Source of the DNA: Puccinia triticina
Taxonomy: Eukaryota > Basidiomycota > Pucciniomycetes > Pucciniales > Pucciniaceae
Assembly: GCF_026914185.1 (NCBI RefSeq)
Contig: NC_070571.1
Location: 3,410,001 to 3,474,000 of the forward strand
DNA length: 64,000 bases
Direction of reading: 5' to 3'
The notes beneath the pieces are model-generated. The model was given only the letters and a program-made list of their open reading frames with translations, was not told the DNA's origin and did no database searches. Shown here one piece after another: positions 43,352 to 55,379 of the stretch; position 1 is the stretch's first letter; each line of letters begins with the position of its first letter. Both the position numbers and the translations under genes were made by a program.

Positions 43352-46300
43352 ACTTTGTGAATAGGCCTGGACTAAGCGGCAATAATTACCTCCGTTGGTT
43401 ATGCAAAGGACGGACTACAACTAACCGGAGAAAGCATTGTCTTGGCCCCCGACATCAAGTTCTTGTGCATGCAGAAGAAGAATGCCGGGATGCAGAGTTG
43501 TCTCGGAGGGCAGCACGTGACGCCTTGTATCGGGAACCAATGGTGGCTGCTGATCCGGTTCACCTGGAGCCGGTAATCCAAGAAGATCAAGGTCCTGCTG
43601 GGGACAACATACAGGAAGAAGAAATTGACAAAATTCAAAATGAGGACGTACTGCAGTTTCTGTTTGAGGAGCCGGAGTCGGATGATGAGGAAGGAGAGTT
43701 GAACTGGATCAATATGATTGGCATTGCGATTGGGCAAATTAACGCAGAGCCAGAGGAGACCAGACTAGAAGCTTTGAATCCGCTATCACGCTGTGAAGAA
43801 GCTATAATAAAAAATTTAAAGCCAGACAATTCAGCCTGGTACCCGTTTCCAAATCAAGAGGTAAGGAACTGGAATCTAAAAGCAGAATTATAAAAAAAGA
43901 CTTACCAAGACATGAATTCTCTTCATAGTACCTCGTCGGGTTGCTTCTGATTGGATACTTACACAAAATCATATTGCGGGATATGTACCACCAAGTCCGC
44001 GTCATATTCACTTTGTACCACGTCAAGCTACCTCGATAGGAGGCCTTGCAGAAGATGCGGGAAAATGTTTGAAAGCTGTTTGATTGTAATATTATTGAAA
44101 AGGAAACGGTTTTTAATCAGCCAGTGTTTGGTTTAAATCTGAAGGATTTAATAAAGGACGTGAGCACTTACCTTGTTGTCTATTTGGCCGGCGAATTAAG
44201 CTGAATCTTCATTGTTGTTGGTTGTCAACAGGATTTGATGAATCCACTGGTTGTGCCGCACCTCGACTTTCTGCCAGAAGAGGCGCACGGGCGCAATATT
44301 TACAAACTTTCTCAATCTGCCAAATGGCTCAAACACTTCAACCCAGACCTTCGAGTCCAGATGGTGGAATCTAACAAAAGACATTTCTATCTCTTCGAAC
44401 CTATTCAATTAAAAAATTTAGAAATTATAATCCCAGTCTTCTTCCACACTGAGAATGGTGCAGTCTTCGCCAGATGCTTCAAACCAACGTTAAAGTCCAA
44501 TTTAAATCACACTCAAATCAAAATCTGTGCTGCGGCCAACCCCACTGAAATTTCTTATGACAATGCGGCTTTGCAAACCATCTGTGTTGATAATCTTTCT
44601 CTGGTCTATGACAAAATCACGTTGAAAAATGGATTAAAATTATTTGATTGCTGCGGGAAAAAAATCATCAGTGAGGATTTAATGAAATTTCATTGAAACA
44701 CTGTTTTACTCACGCACCTTTTCTCTGTCTTTGTTTTAACTTTTTTTAAAAAAGCAGAAGATGGTTCAGAAACTTCTTTTCCAAATGAGTGGAGAAAAAA
44801 AGCCGGCGGAAAAGTATTAAGAAATGTTCCCATCACTTTATACTCAGACAACACGTCCGGAAACAAATCGAAAAAATGGAATAAACATATATCTTATTAT
44901 TTTACGCTTTCCGGATTGCCGCCAAAAATTTCAAATCAGCAATTTAATTGTCATTTTCTTTGCACAACCAATATCACGGGACCGTTGGAGCTTGGAGAAA
45001 TGGTTGTTGAGCAATTAAAGTACAATTTTTCTCTGTTTTAAATTTTCACGGTTGTATTCATTATACTCATTGCCTTTTTTTCTTTCCTTTTTAATTTTTT
45101 TGCGCCTGATCAGTGACATGGCCACCAATGGATTTAGCGCGTATGATAGTACAATTGGCAAAGAAGTGCACGTTATGACCAGCATGCTCTGCTTTTTAGG
45201 CGATTCTCCAATGCACACCAAAATTACCAACACCCACGTCCCTGGAAATTCTCTTAATTCCTGCCGATGTTGTGTTTTAAATTCCGCCCAGCTACAAGAC
45301 AGAAAGAAAATGCCTTATGTGGCAAAATTTTTGCAGAAGAACTTACACGGCGCAAATGTATTTTCTGTTGTTCTTTTATTTCCTTTTTAAAAATAAACTC
45401 TGATGTTTTTTTATCCTTTCTTTGTTTTTTTAAACACAGTGCCCAAATAACCTGCGCACTATGGAAAAAACCGTTGAAAATTCCAAAAAACTCTGGGAGT
45501 GCGCCAAGGAACCGTCTATGAACTTGGACAAGTACAACTTCAAATCCGCGGAGCTAGCTGTTTGAGATAAAATCAATTTAAAATTTGCCAAACAACTTTT
45601 CAACTTTGAAGAGGAAAAAATCGCCATACTCCAAGAAGAAGAAGAGCTGCCGCGGCACATGGATCAAGCTGTTCCTCAAGTCCTTGTGGATATGGAGAAA
45701 AATGAGCCGGATAAAATGTTCAATCAATTTTTGCGGTTGAAAGGTTTTTATTCAGCTTTTTTGTTTTATTTTAATCTCTATTTCTGAGGCGCTTTTGATT
45801 ATTTGTTTGATTTCTGTTTCTGACACACTTTTGTCTGTTTTATTTATTTTTTCTTAGGCTTTGATATGGTGCGGGATACTCCGGTGGAAGCTTTACACGT
45901 AATTTTGCTTGGCGCGGTAAAATATCTGTTCCGGGATTTCATGAAGACATTGGACGAAGACCAAAAAGAGGAACTCTTGGCTTTGTGGTATTCTTTCAAT
46001 ACAAATTCTCTCAACATTCCATCCATCCAACCCACCAGCATGGTACAATATTCCACAAGCTTGATTGGTAAATACTTCAGAATTGTCCTTCAAGCAACTC
46101 CCTTCCTCTTTTTCTGGTTTATGACCCCTTCCCGCGTCAAAATCTGGTCCGCTCTCTGCCATATGAGCGCTTTCATCTTCCAAACTCCTATTGAAGATAT
46201 GGATTCATATGTATCTGACTTGCAGATGCACATTGACATATTCCTGGAGCACATCATTGAAAATTCCGCGCAATGGGTAAATAAAGCCAAATTCCATATG

Positions 46301-47457
46301 TTACTTCATCTTCCAGAATCCATCCTCCGGTTTGGTCCGCCAAGTCTCTTTGCCACAGAAAAATTTGAAATTTTTAATGGTATTCTTCGAAATGCTTCCA
46401 TCCACTCAAACCGCCAAAGTCCTGGTCAAGATATAGCCATTATATTCAGCAGTTATCACTCTTTCCGTCAAATTATTTCTGGTGGTTTCTTCTTCCACAA
46501 AAAACTAAATAAATTCATCTAATCTTCCAATCAAGTCCAGAATATATTTAAAAATAATGCCTTAGTACAGCAAGCCTTGGGTTATAATCAAGCCGCATCC
46601 CTTCCAGCTACCAGTTATCCTTCTATCAGAAAGCGCTTAGTACCGGCAATTTTCCAAGTGAAACCTCTGCAAGACTTGAAGAATGCCTATCCTGAACATG
46701 AATTTACGCAAATCCTCAAACTGAACATGAACAAGAAGCAAATACTCAAAAAGGACTATTTTATTCTGGTATTTTGTCATTTTCTGCGGTTTACATGAGA
46801 TAAAAATCTGTTTTGTTACTCAAATGATTTTTTTTTGACAGTTCAACGTGACGGCGCCCCAAAAATCATAACACATTGGACGTGTGAATTCTATTTGGAA
46901 GGTTCAGAGGCACTCCCATCCAAGCGGATACTTTCTTCACACGACCGTGTTTCAAAAAATGGCCGAAAATAATTTTTACAGGATGAGAGAGATTGTCAAA
47001 ACTGCTGAGTAGACCTGTGTCGGCTCATATGTTTGTCATTGTTATTGCGCGCTTTTTTTAAAAAATTACAACTACTAATTGTTTTTTTGAATGGCCTCAG
47101 AAAATTGAGACTGGATTGAATGTCCAGCACAATTGTCACGACCCTGATTGTCAACTCACAGATACAAGGACGGCAGTTGTTGAGCAAAGAGAGAGCTCGA
47201 AGAAGACGTTGGAGCTTACCCACCGCGACAACAAAAGGTTTATCATCAATCTGGCTTCGCTCTTGTTGGTAAATTGGCACCACAAATTCTCTAATGTATT
47301 GGTTCGACCAATCACTCAACTTGAGTGGGTTGATGCCATGTACAATGGCGTGGATGTTTGGCATACATCTGTTGAGAAAAAGGAAACAAAGTTGCAGAAG
47401 AAGAATAAGAAGAAAGCCGCGGTGACAGTTTCCATGGATCCGGGCTTGGTTGAATAA
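43352..47457 (+). pseudogene. KDZ-type DNA transposase (copy 1), nearly full length
   Basis: KDZ transposases cut and paste DNA with an RNase H-like fold. Exons: 43352-43860, 43929-44159, 44232 to about 44669, 44757-45018, 45114-45357, 45440-45742, 45858-46770, 46842-47010 and about 47100-47457. Motifs in order: YLVGLLLIGYLHKIIL, FLPEEAHGRNIYKLSQSAKW, YSDNTSGNKSKKWNKHISYY (first catalytic Asp), CFLGDSPMHTKITNTHVPGN (second Asp) with CRCCVLN, RDTPVEALHVILLGAVKYLF, HMLLHLPESILRFGPPSLFA, then EKFEIFNGILRNASIHSNRQ (catalytic Glu) and the tail LNVQHNCHDPDCQL, NLASLLLVNW. In-frame stops lie near 44040, 44090, 45567, 46520 and 46873, several explicable by C-to-T changes. The catalytic acids are intact, the gene is not. 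The divergent gene at 41.2-42.8 kb may be part of the same element. Confidence 0.85.
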
Positions 47458-49107
47458 TTTTTGTACATCCAACAAATAGTTTAATATGTACATAAGCCTC
47501 AAAAGAATTTGCAAGATCAAATGTTGTATGTACACTTTTGGAGGGGAGAGATAGCCAGCGTCTAGTGTTGCGGGTGGCCGGAAGCGCCAGATATCTTGGT
47601 GTAGCCTTCCATGGTGGCGAAGTGGCCTAGATCATGAGGCATTTGGAAAATCTGGAGGCTCCTGCGCACCGTTTGGGTCGGAGGCGGCTTGACCTTGCAC
47701 AAGACAACACAAAAGGACACAGTGTTAGCTTGGAGCGGGCATATCAACAAGCCTGGCAACAGGACTCACTCAAGTCCTTCTAACAGGAGTTATTTGCTCA
47801 AGCGCAGGCGCAGGCGCTGCAATTGGGCTGCCGACGTTTCCGCGGGCGGACCCCGAGCCTTGGGTGGCGTTGGCAACGGACAGAGTGTTATCCCGCGGCG
47901 TGCTAGACTCTTTGATCAAGCCATGGTCGGCGTGCTGGATTTTTTGATTGAGTCCATCCCATGTAGCGTGTTTTTTTCTGTGTTCACCGTGGGCTTCAGT
48001 CGGTTGACTGACAAGCAGCTCGCAGTCAAGCCGGACTGATTACCGTCATTGGTGATCTTGCCGGGGTCTGACGCAGGCTCAACCAGCCCACAACGTTGGC
48101 TTGCTACTGCTGGTAAGCCTCCGTTGACTGTTTTGCCGTGTCAGACGCTCTTCTGACACTCAGTCAGGCCAACAGGGCCGTCAGGTTGGCCCAACCCAGC
48201 CGTGCCGTCGGCCTGCTCAATAGGGCCAAAATGGGTTGGCTGGGTAAAGCCATTGCAGTACATTTACCCCGCTGTCATGCCAGCGCAATGCACCGTTGAT
48301 GCTGGCATGACAGCTGGGTCAGACCAACGTCAATCTGACCCATCCCCGGCGTTGACCCACCTCCGCAGTCAGATTTGCGGCAGCCAGGTCAAACCTGACA
48401 CTTCCTTGACGCCGCGGGTGCGCCAATGCAACTCAAAGTTGAGAATCAACCTGTGGTGTATCTGTGGAAGAACAACTGAGAGTAAAGATTGAGACGAGTA
48501 ATGTTGAGATTGAAGATTAGTTGTCGGAAGTAAATGAATGACAGAGACAATAATTAAGAGAACAAACCCAGATGGAAAGTAAGGAAAAAAGTATAAGTCA
48601 AGGAAGGAAGTGCGCAAAGATCTAAAGACAATGACTAGTGAAAGAATGAAGTTAGTAATGTTGAACCAATCAGAGGCTTTGGGAAATGCAGAGTCGCATT
48701 TCTTACCAAGTTGGAAGCTAAACAGGCGGGCATAGCTAAAGCTTTGCGGACACTTTTCGGCGGGAAGTTGTTGATGTTGAGAGTGTCTTGAAGTCTTGAT
48801 CTTGTTTGAGGAGAGGCGCAAGGAGGATCAACAAGTAGTTGAGTTAGGTTGAGAGTGGGGACAGATGAGTAAAGTTAAGAGTCAATGAGGAACCACTGGC
48901 AATCTAAAAGAGTAAGATACGCTGAGAGATTAGGTTTAGTTTGATGAGATTGAGATTGCTCAGTTGATGAGCTTGTTGCGCCGCAGAGTAAAGAGCGCGG
49001 ATTGAGAGTGCGGAGCAATGGCGCAAGTCAAGGGTTACATGTCACAACAAGTTTTAACAGGGATTTTAGCTGGTGGGCTGTGTAAAAGTGGTGTCAGAAG
49101 ATACTCA
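47458..49107. other. No recognised gene; GC-rich hairpin
   Basis: A reverse frame at 47759-47562 (RRSLQIFQMPHDLGHFATME) looks coding but unrecognised. 48271-48315 pairs GCTGTCATGCCAGC with GCTGGCATGACAGC. 48060-48430 has many GTCTGACC/GGTCAGAC-like words. 48500-49107 is A/G-rich and closed. Confidence 0.4.
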
Positions 49108-49491
49108 GGCCCTGTTTGGCACCAATATAACTACAGGTGATATAATCACCAATTAATTCAATAAAAAATACAAAATTCAACATAAAACCTCCAATTTTTT
49201 TTTGTAGGCAATCTACAGTTCTGTTCTCTTCAACTGATAACTTGGATTCAACTGACTCATCCATCTTTGGCACCATAATACCATTATATCACTTTTGACC
49301 AATATGAAGCAATATAATGGTATTATGGTGCTGAAGATCGCTGAATCAGTTGAATCCAAGTTCTCAGTTGAAGAGAACAGCAATGTAGGTTGCCTACAAA
49401 AAATTTGGAGGCTTTATGTTGAATTTTGCATTTTTTATTGAATTAACTGGCGATTATATCACCTATATTTATATTGGTGCCAAACAGGGCC
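49108..49491. mobile_element. Harbinger-type MITE, 384 bp
   Basis: Begins GGCCCTGTTTGGCACCAATA and ends with its complement. The arms match over about 190 bp, so the whole element folds into one hairpin. TCA flanks both ends (49105-49107 and 49492-49494), a 3-bp duplication. The terminal GGCCCTGTTTGG resembles PIF/Harbinger (Tourist-type) ends, and a 3-bp duplication fits that superfamily (usual form TWA). No coding capacity. Confidence 0.85.
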
Positions 49492-49494
49492 TCA

Positions 49495-51516
49495 ATACAG
49501 GCAGAAAGTGGGGTGAGAAATGAAAGATGATGTCATACTAATGCAAGGAGTGCATAAACAAAGCGGGGAAATGTCAAATACAGGGGTACCTCACGCAAGG
49601 GGTGCATGAGTGGTGTCAGACTAATGTAAGGAGTGCAAAAATGGGGTCAGAAGACTGCATGCAGCTGCAAGGGGTGCATAAAAGAGGCGCAGACATGTCA
49701 AATACAGAAGAAATGGGGTTGGTCCCCTGCATAAGCAGCAGAGACAAGAGGGATAGAAAAGAGTATGTGTGTGGATGGGGCTGAGTATGCATATACTTGG
49801 GAAAGGTGACTTGAGGGGTGTGACAAGTTGATGACTGGGGCTGGCCGTGTCCATGAGGGTCCAAGAGGGTGTAACTTCCAATCCAGCGGGGTTCCAGTGA
49901 CACTTCCAGTGGTGAATAGGGGTAAAATTGGCCTTAGAATCCATTTCTGAGGTCCATTTGGTGGTATATTGAGGCCTAGAGTTAGTAAATATATGTATGA
50001 GAAAAAACTTTTGATTTTTCACTTTTCCATCTACCACAACGCCCACACTAAACGGTCTAAATAAAACAAAGAGAAATAGTCCTTGGCCTAGGGCAGTACA
50101 GAATTGAATCAATAAACGCAGCTTGCACAACGTGCACTGGAAATGGAAAATGGAACTCAAAGCAAGAAAGGGTTGCGCCATGCTTGGTTCAAAGGTGGCC
50201 TTTGTTATTTGTGTACTCAGAATACCAACCAGTCCGGTCAATTTGACTTATCTAAAAAAACGGCGCACAATACCAGCTAGAATTTAGATGAAGCACGATA
50301 TTGTGTTCTGCTTGCTGTTTGAAGAGCTTGACTGACCAACGCTGTGGTAACCCTGTTCCTGTTCATACCACCACTTTCATATTTCATAAACCCTTCCAAA
50401 ATATCCCATTTTTATTTCATATTCAGATTCTACACCCCATTTTACCCCCAGTCACCCACTCATTCTGCCTAGGATTTCCAAATGGATGAGAAGTTATTGG
50501 CATTCATAGTTTTGGCAGGTATTTCCTTCATACATATCCCTAGCATTATTACATACATCATTCATTAGTATCATAGCTACATAGGACTGCAGATTATACA
50601 TAGCTTCATTACACATTTTCCTCTTCATATGATATCAGCAGTACATTGCTTCATAGTACCTGTAGCTATTACCAAATGCTCATCTTCATTATGTACATTC
50701 CTTGGAACTCATATCTGTTACTTCTGATCATCCTTATTTCATCTTCTACATGGTTACATTTCATATACACTTCTTGGTCATTGTACCTTCATCATTACTG
50801 CTTGTCTTCAGATATTGTTACTCTGTGCTCATCATGTATTACCCTCTGGTAGTACTTCTCACATATCTAAACACCCCTCTAGATATTGTATTCCCCATAA
50901 TGCACTTTCTGCTACATCACCTCTGTAGCACCTCTTACATCACCCTTTTATGCACTTTCACCCACTACACTCTATATGCACCTTCCCCCATACAACTTGT
51001 AGCAACCCTTTTCACCTTGTAGCAACCCTTTTACACCTCACTTAGATACACTTTCTTCACCCTAGAAATATATCTCCCAGCATATATCTCTTTACCTTTA
51101 CCTCAGAGCCTTGATCCACCTCCCAGTGTCTCAAGAGCTTCTGTTTTTTCCCCTCACCTCACCTAGCCTCTCTCACTCAGTACAATTGATACACCTCAAA
51201 CTCATAAGTGTTAAAGTCATCTAAGTCAAAGGGAATCATCAGTCACACCCTTTTCTTTTTCTTAGTGTAACCCTCTCTCCATCAGCATTAGTCAAGAGGG
51301 CAGCCTCACCAGCACCTATAGTCTCTTCTACATTATTAGTAGTGTGATTGACTATTTTCCCTCACAGCTCTTTCCTGATCTTTTAAGAGTTCCACAATGC
51401 ACAACCCAGTCCCTTTCCCCCCCTCTCAAAAGCTTTCTTACCCCAACAGACTTGCCCCTTGCAAGCCTGCCTCCTAAAACCTTTTTTTGCAATCAGCTCA
51501 GTAAAAACCCTTCAAC
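49495..51516. other. No recognised gene; C/T-rich DNA
   Basis: 49500-50300 is unremarkable apart from duplicated GGGGTGCATGAG/AGGAGTGCA words. 50500-51480 is rich in C, T and ACATAC-like words and closed to short frames. It could be the 5' flank of the ORF at 51517 or an LTR; no evidence separates these. Confidence 0.4.
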
Positions 51517-51849
51517 ATGAGTGAGCTTACTAAATTTCTTGCACGACAACCAGCACAAGTCTCCTTAGCACATTTCTGGCCTATATACCTTTTTAATATT
51601 GCGCCGGGAACAACCAGCGCAGACATCATGGAAGCTCTCAAAGAGCACGGCTCTATAAAGGACTGTTTTACGCCACACGTCGGAGCAGAAATGGAACTAT
51701 TTGCACTGGTTGTTTTCACAAGCTGGGAGGGAGCAAATCAAGCTATTGGAGCTCTGCATGATGCAAAAGCCAACAGATTGCTTTTGGAAGCGCAAGCAAC
51801 AACAAAGGAGGAACACCAAGATCTGGAACTTCTAGCCCGGATGAGATGA
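51517..51849 (+). CDS. Small RRM-like protein, 110 aa
   Basis: The ATG at 51517 follows a normal-looking context (CAACATGAG) and a C/T-rich leader, and the frame ends at TGA 51847-51849. Residues about 18-90 have the RRM layout: a first strand FWPIYLFNIAPGTT (RNP2-like position), a helix SADIMEALKEHGSI, a strand ELFALVVFTSWEGANQAIGA (RNP1-like position, lacking the usual aromatic pattern), and a last helix/strand ANRLLLEAQA. RRMs bind RNA or proteins. RRM-containing Gag or ORF1 proteins occur in some retroelements and the surroundings are repeat-rich, so it may be one. Family certainty is moderate. Confidence 0.4.
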   Translation: MSELTKFLARQPAQVSLAHFWPIYLFNIAPGTTSADIMEALKEHGSIKDCFTPHVGAEMELFALVVFTSWEGANQAIGALHDAKANRLLLEAQATTKEEHQDLELLARMR

Positions 51850-53584
51850 ATGGCCCCAGTGACAAAACTAAGGATAGCTACACCGCAAGGATCACACCAA
51901 TTTGGGGGTGGTTTCTCCACCCATTCCTACTAAAAATTCCTGTTGCATTTTCCCTTTATTTTTTCATCTAGATATACCTTTTCAGCATCACATTATTTCA
52001 TGAAAAAATTACTATAATACAAACAAGAAAAACAACATACAATTCACTAAAGAAAATAAATCAATCAAATCTTATTTTTGCCTCATTTGTTATCATAACC
52101 TTTCTCTTTTTTTCAAACTCAAACTCAAACATTTACACCAGAATGAAATTAAACATGCAAAAAAAATCTATTCATAAAACATTCAACTTGCCACATCACG
52201 GTTTCCTTTTGCCTTTCTGTATTTTTTTTTCTCTTCTCTTTGTCACACCTCAGTCAAGGTTGCATGATGGGTACATCATTGGGTGGATGTGTTGAGCCAA
52301 ATCAAAAACTTTATACACAGACATCTACGGTGAAAGAAGCAGCGCCAAAGCCTTTTAGAAATAACCCTGTTACAAGTAATCAGCACCCACAGACAATTCA
52401 TAATAGCTTAGCACCACCCCTACAGGCGCCTCAAAACCTTCAGTATTAAATTTCATGGATGACCCTCCACAATAGGTAATAAAATATGTACAAAATCAGG
52501 TTCAAAGTGGAAGAAAGTCCACTATCAAACAGAGCCAGACTATTAGGAAGGACCCTAAGTATTCACAACATTTTAATCCTCTATATTCCGTCAAGGCATA
52601 ATTCTTTCTCAGATGCATGGCGGCTGATGCGCCATGGTTATTGTTTCCTCTTATGTCATCTCAAGCCATGTAGTAGATGCCTTGTTGGAGGCTTTTTTAC
52701 CCTGTTTCTAATTTTTTATCTTTGTCTCTGACCCACCTGCTTTCCCCTCACTATAAATGTAGAGCCTTTTGGACTATTCTGTTTGTAACCCCATCAGATT
52801 GTTACTTTGCATTCCTGGTCACAGAATAAGGATTACATAGCCTATTTCACCATATATTTTACAGTATATTTTGTGCCTTGATTTTGTCTAGAAAGAACTA
52901 TTCTGAACATCTCATCAGCCACACTTTTCTTTAAGAGTTGATACTCTTATTCTTGTTCTATCTCACTCTCCCACCTTGAGAGGCAGCTTTTCACGCACTC
53001 ATCCCTCTCTAAGCTCTATTCCCCCAAAGAGTAGTTCCACAACCGGATGGGATAACAAAAGGAAAAGGTGTTGGAGGACAAGGGGGCCAAGAAATATGAA
53101 GATGGCCGGAGAGAAGCAGTGATTTGCAGCGGGAAAAATTACTTATATCTGCATTCAAGAACTGGGAAGAACAACCCACAGAAGGGACCCACCCCAAGGA
53201 TGCAGCGCTGGCCAATAACAGACCATGGTTTGAAGTCCACCACCAGAAACAGAGGGGAGTAGAGCAGGAGTTGAGAGGCTTCGCTTTCTTATTTCTATTA
53301 GTTTCACTCTTAATCTGCCTTTTCCTCTTATAAATCACTTCATACTCTTCAAGATTTAGCTTCAAGGGGCAAATTCACCCCTAGTCTGGCCTTACGGAAC
53401 ACTCACTCAGAAGTTACATGCTCTTACACACTCACAACACCCCTTACAACCTCAACCAGTTACATAAACCACATTTTACAACACTTAGTCTACACACACA
53501 GTTACATACATATTTACATACAGCTTCATCATCACTTACATACATACAGTGTACATAGGCAGGCACTCATGCAGGTACTAACTG
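51850..53584. other. No recognised gene
   Basis: A/T-rich until 52240, then a Gln/Pro-rich open frame at 52240-52449 without motif. Frames at 52486-52731 and 53068-53333 are unconvincing. 53400-53560 has ACATACAT-rich words. Confidence 0.4.
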
Positions 53585-54160
53585 GATGTGATAGCTGCAG
53601 TGCGCCAGTGGATTTTCATTGCATGACAACAGCAGGTGACATGGTTACAGCATGAATAAACTAGCATCCTGTCCTGACCAATCACACCCCCTGATTCAGC
53701 CTGCAGATCACAACCCATAATCACATGTACAGTCCTGACCAATCACATTAACCCATTCAGTATATGTACTGGCCAAAAACCCCCATGTACCTAGCTAAAA
53801 TATCTCATGTGGAGCTTGTCTGGAGCTAAAATCCCTCACTTTTGTCTATAAAAGGAGGCTCTCCTCCCATGTTGTAACTTTCACCCCAGCAGGCTACCTG
53901 CACTCAGTTTCCCCTATAACAAAGTACACAACTGCTCACTCCACAATATATCAGTCACTATATTTTGGTTTTACACACATTACAAACACTTAAACACAAA
54001 ATGACAACTCTATACAACACAACTCTCTGCAGGGTTGAAGTCCAGACTCCTCACTCATAACACAATTTTAGCAACTTCATCACACCCACTTCATAACAAC
54101 AGTTATTTTTTGATAACAATCCATGACTATTACTACATAAAACCTGCCAATCTGAGATTG
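53585..54160 (+). promoter_or_regulatory. LTR-like promoter sequence with TATA box
   Basis: TATAAAAGG lies at 53847-53855, with GAC CAATCACA duplicated upstream (53674 and 53736). A stem CCAATCTGAGATTGG at 54151-54165 is followed by T-rich sequence. TGTGATAG at 53589 could be an LTR start. The frame at 54182 follows at a distance expected for a retroelement leader. No second LTR confirms it. Confidence 0.3.
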
Positions 54161-54181
54161 GTGGGCTTTTTTTAGTTTATA

Positions 54182-54646
54182 GTGAACCAAGAAAGGCAGA
54201 GGTTTCCTCATACATCCCTTTTCACACTCAGCAAAAGGTTCTCAGGAACACTTTTGAGCTTTACAACGGGGATTGCCACTGCCAAGACAGTGCCGTCAAT
54301 TCCAAAAAAAACCTTGCAGGACGGGGAGGAGCCCGTAGCAAGGCCAGAAAGGAGAATTGACAAGGGGGTGCGTGCTTTATGCCAATCAACACCCCCGCAA
54401 TGTGAGTCCCACCATCCATCCACTCCACTTAGCCGTGTAAGAACAACTGGCAAGCGGGTACCTCTTTTAGGACTTCCCATGCAGGTACCAACAACATTTC
54501 CACCTCAGGAAATGCCAACAAGTGGGGACAATCCACCACAACCAACCACAGGGAGCATGCTGCCAGGTACCATCACAGCCGCTTTGGCGGGTTTGTCTAT
54601 ACCAAAAACAACCTCCACAGACAGGGGGGTATGTAAGGTTAAATGA
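54182..54646 (+). CDS. Unrecognised frame inside a tandem duplication
   Basis: A 154-residue frame with LCQSTPPQCESHHPSTPL. The same pattern returns at 54660-54750 in another frame (LCGTTPPQCESPAIPPCP), because 54288-54470 and 54593-54750 are diverged copies at DNA level. Composition is Pro/Thr-rich. It could be a degenerate Gag start of the retroelement whose leader may lie just upstream, but no Gag motif is visible. Low support as a gene. Confidence 0.25.
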   Translation: MNQERQRFPHTSLFTLSKRFSGTLLSFTTGIATAKTVPSIPKKTLQDGEEPVARPERRIDKGVRALCQSTPPQCESHHPSTPLSRVRTTGKRVPLLGLPMQVPTTFPPQEMPTSGDNPPQPTTGSMLPGTITAALAGLSIPKTTSTDRGVCKVK

Positions 54647-54750
54647 CCCGGGGATGTGCACTTTATGCGGGACAACACCCCCGCAATGTGAGTCCCCTGC
54701 CATACCCCCATGCCCAGCAGAGTTAAGAGCATCTGGCAAGTGGGCATACT
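54288..54750. repeat. Two diverged direct copies, ~160-180 bp
   Basis: Shared words ATACCAAAAA/TTCCAAAAAAA, CAACACCCCCGCAATGTGAG, CTGGCAAG(C/T)GGG and GAGTCCC occur in the same order in both copies, about 305 bp apart. Confidence 0.65.
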
Positions 54751-55114
54751 TTCCAATTTGACAGGACAGATCTTCTATCACTATGAAAAAAACTCAAGAA
54801 ATTGGTGGCAGTCGACATGCAATTACTTTGTTATTAATTTGATTACTACTTTATTCCTTGTTCATTCCATGGAGGATAACATACTAACTCAGCATGGCCT
54901 GGTGCTAAGCCAAACCAGATCTTAGTGGCCCAGTGCTCAACCTTGAGCACTATCCCCCAGCTGTGCAAGACTGAGCTCTGAGGGCATTGCTCAGCTGGGA
55001 TCCCCAGCCAGTGTCAGCCAGTCCCTTAGACAAGCATACACACCCAGGCAGGGGTGAAAGCCACATGAAATAGGCGCTAGACACTGCTGGTTGACAACAG
55101 ACTACAAACAACTG

Positions 55115-55345
55115 TGTTGACCGGGAGGTCATATCTATTGACATTAAAGTGTGTTGACCGGAGTCCCTCCCGGTTCACAAAACAACAATCACCCGGGAGT
55201 ACACATTCCTTCCTGGTCAACAACAATATATGTAGAGCAGTCAACCAGGAGTGGTCCCTCCTGGTCAACAACTGTGTACAACAGTCAACTGCCTCCCGGT
55301 TGACAACAATATTCAGCAGTCAGCCGGGAGTTGTCCCTCCCGGGC
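55115..55345. repeat. Hairpin minisatellite, ACCGGGAG type
   Basis: About six units spaced 30-45 bp: TTGACCGGGAG, a short centre, then CTCCCGGTTGAC or T-substituted forms (ACCAGGAG...CTCCTGGT). Several are exactly 22 nt from A(C)C(C)GG to CCGG(T). The same hairpins are inserted in the gypsy integrase at 13373-13490. The spacer ACAACAATAT is shared between units. Confidence 0.8.
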
Positions 55346-55379
55346 CAGAACTGCATGCAAGAGTCAATCACTTGATGAC

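Noticed and set aside
50646..51022. Membrane protein at 50.6-51.0 kb
   Set aside because: Hydrophobic composition follows from T/C-rich DNA; no start context or conserved motif.
54151..54175. Bacterial-type terminator
   Set aside because: The stem CCAATCTGAGATTGG followed by T looks like one, but the context is eukaryotic.
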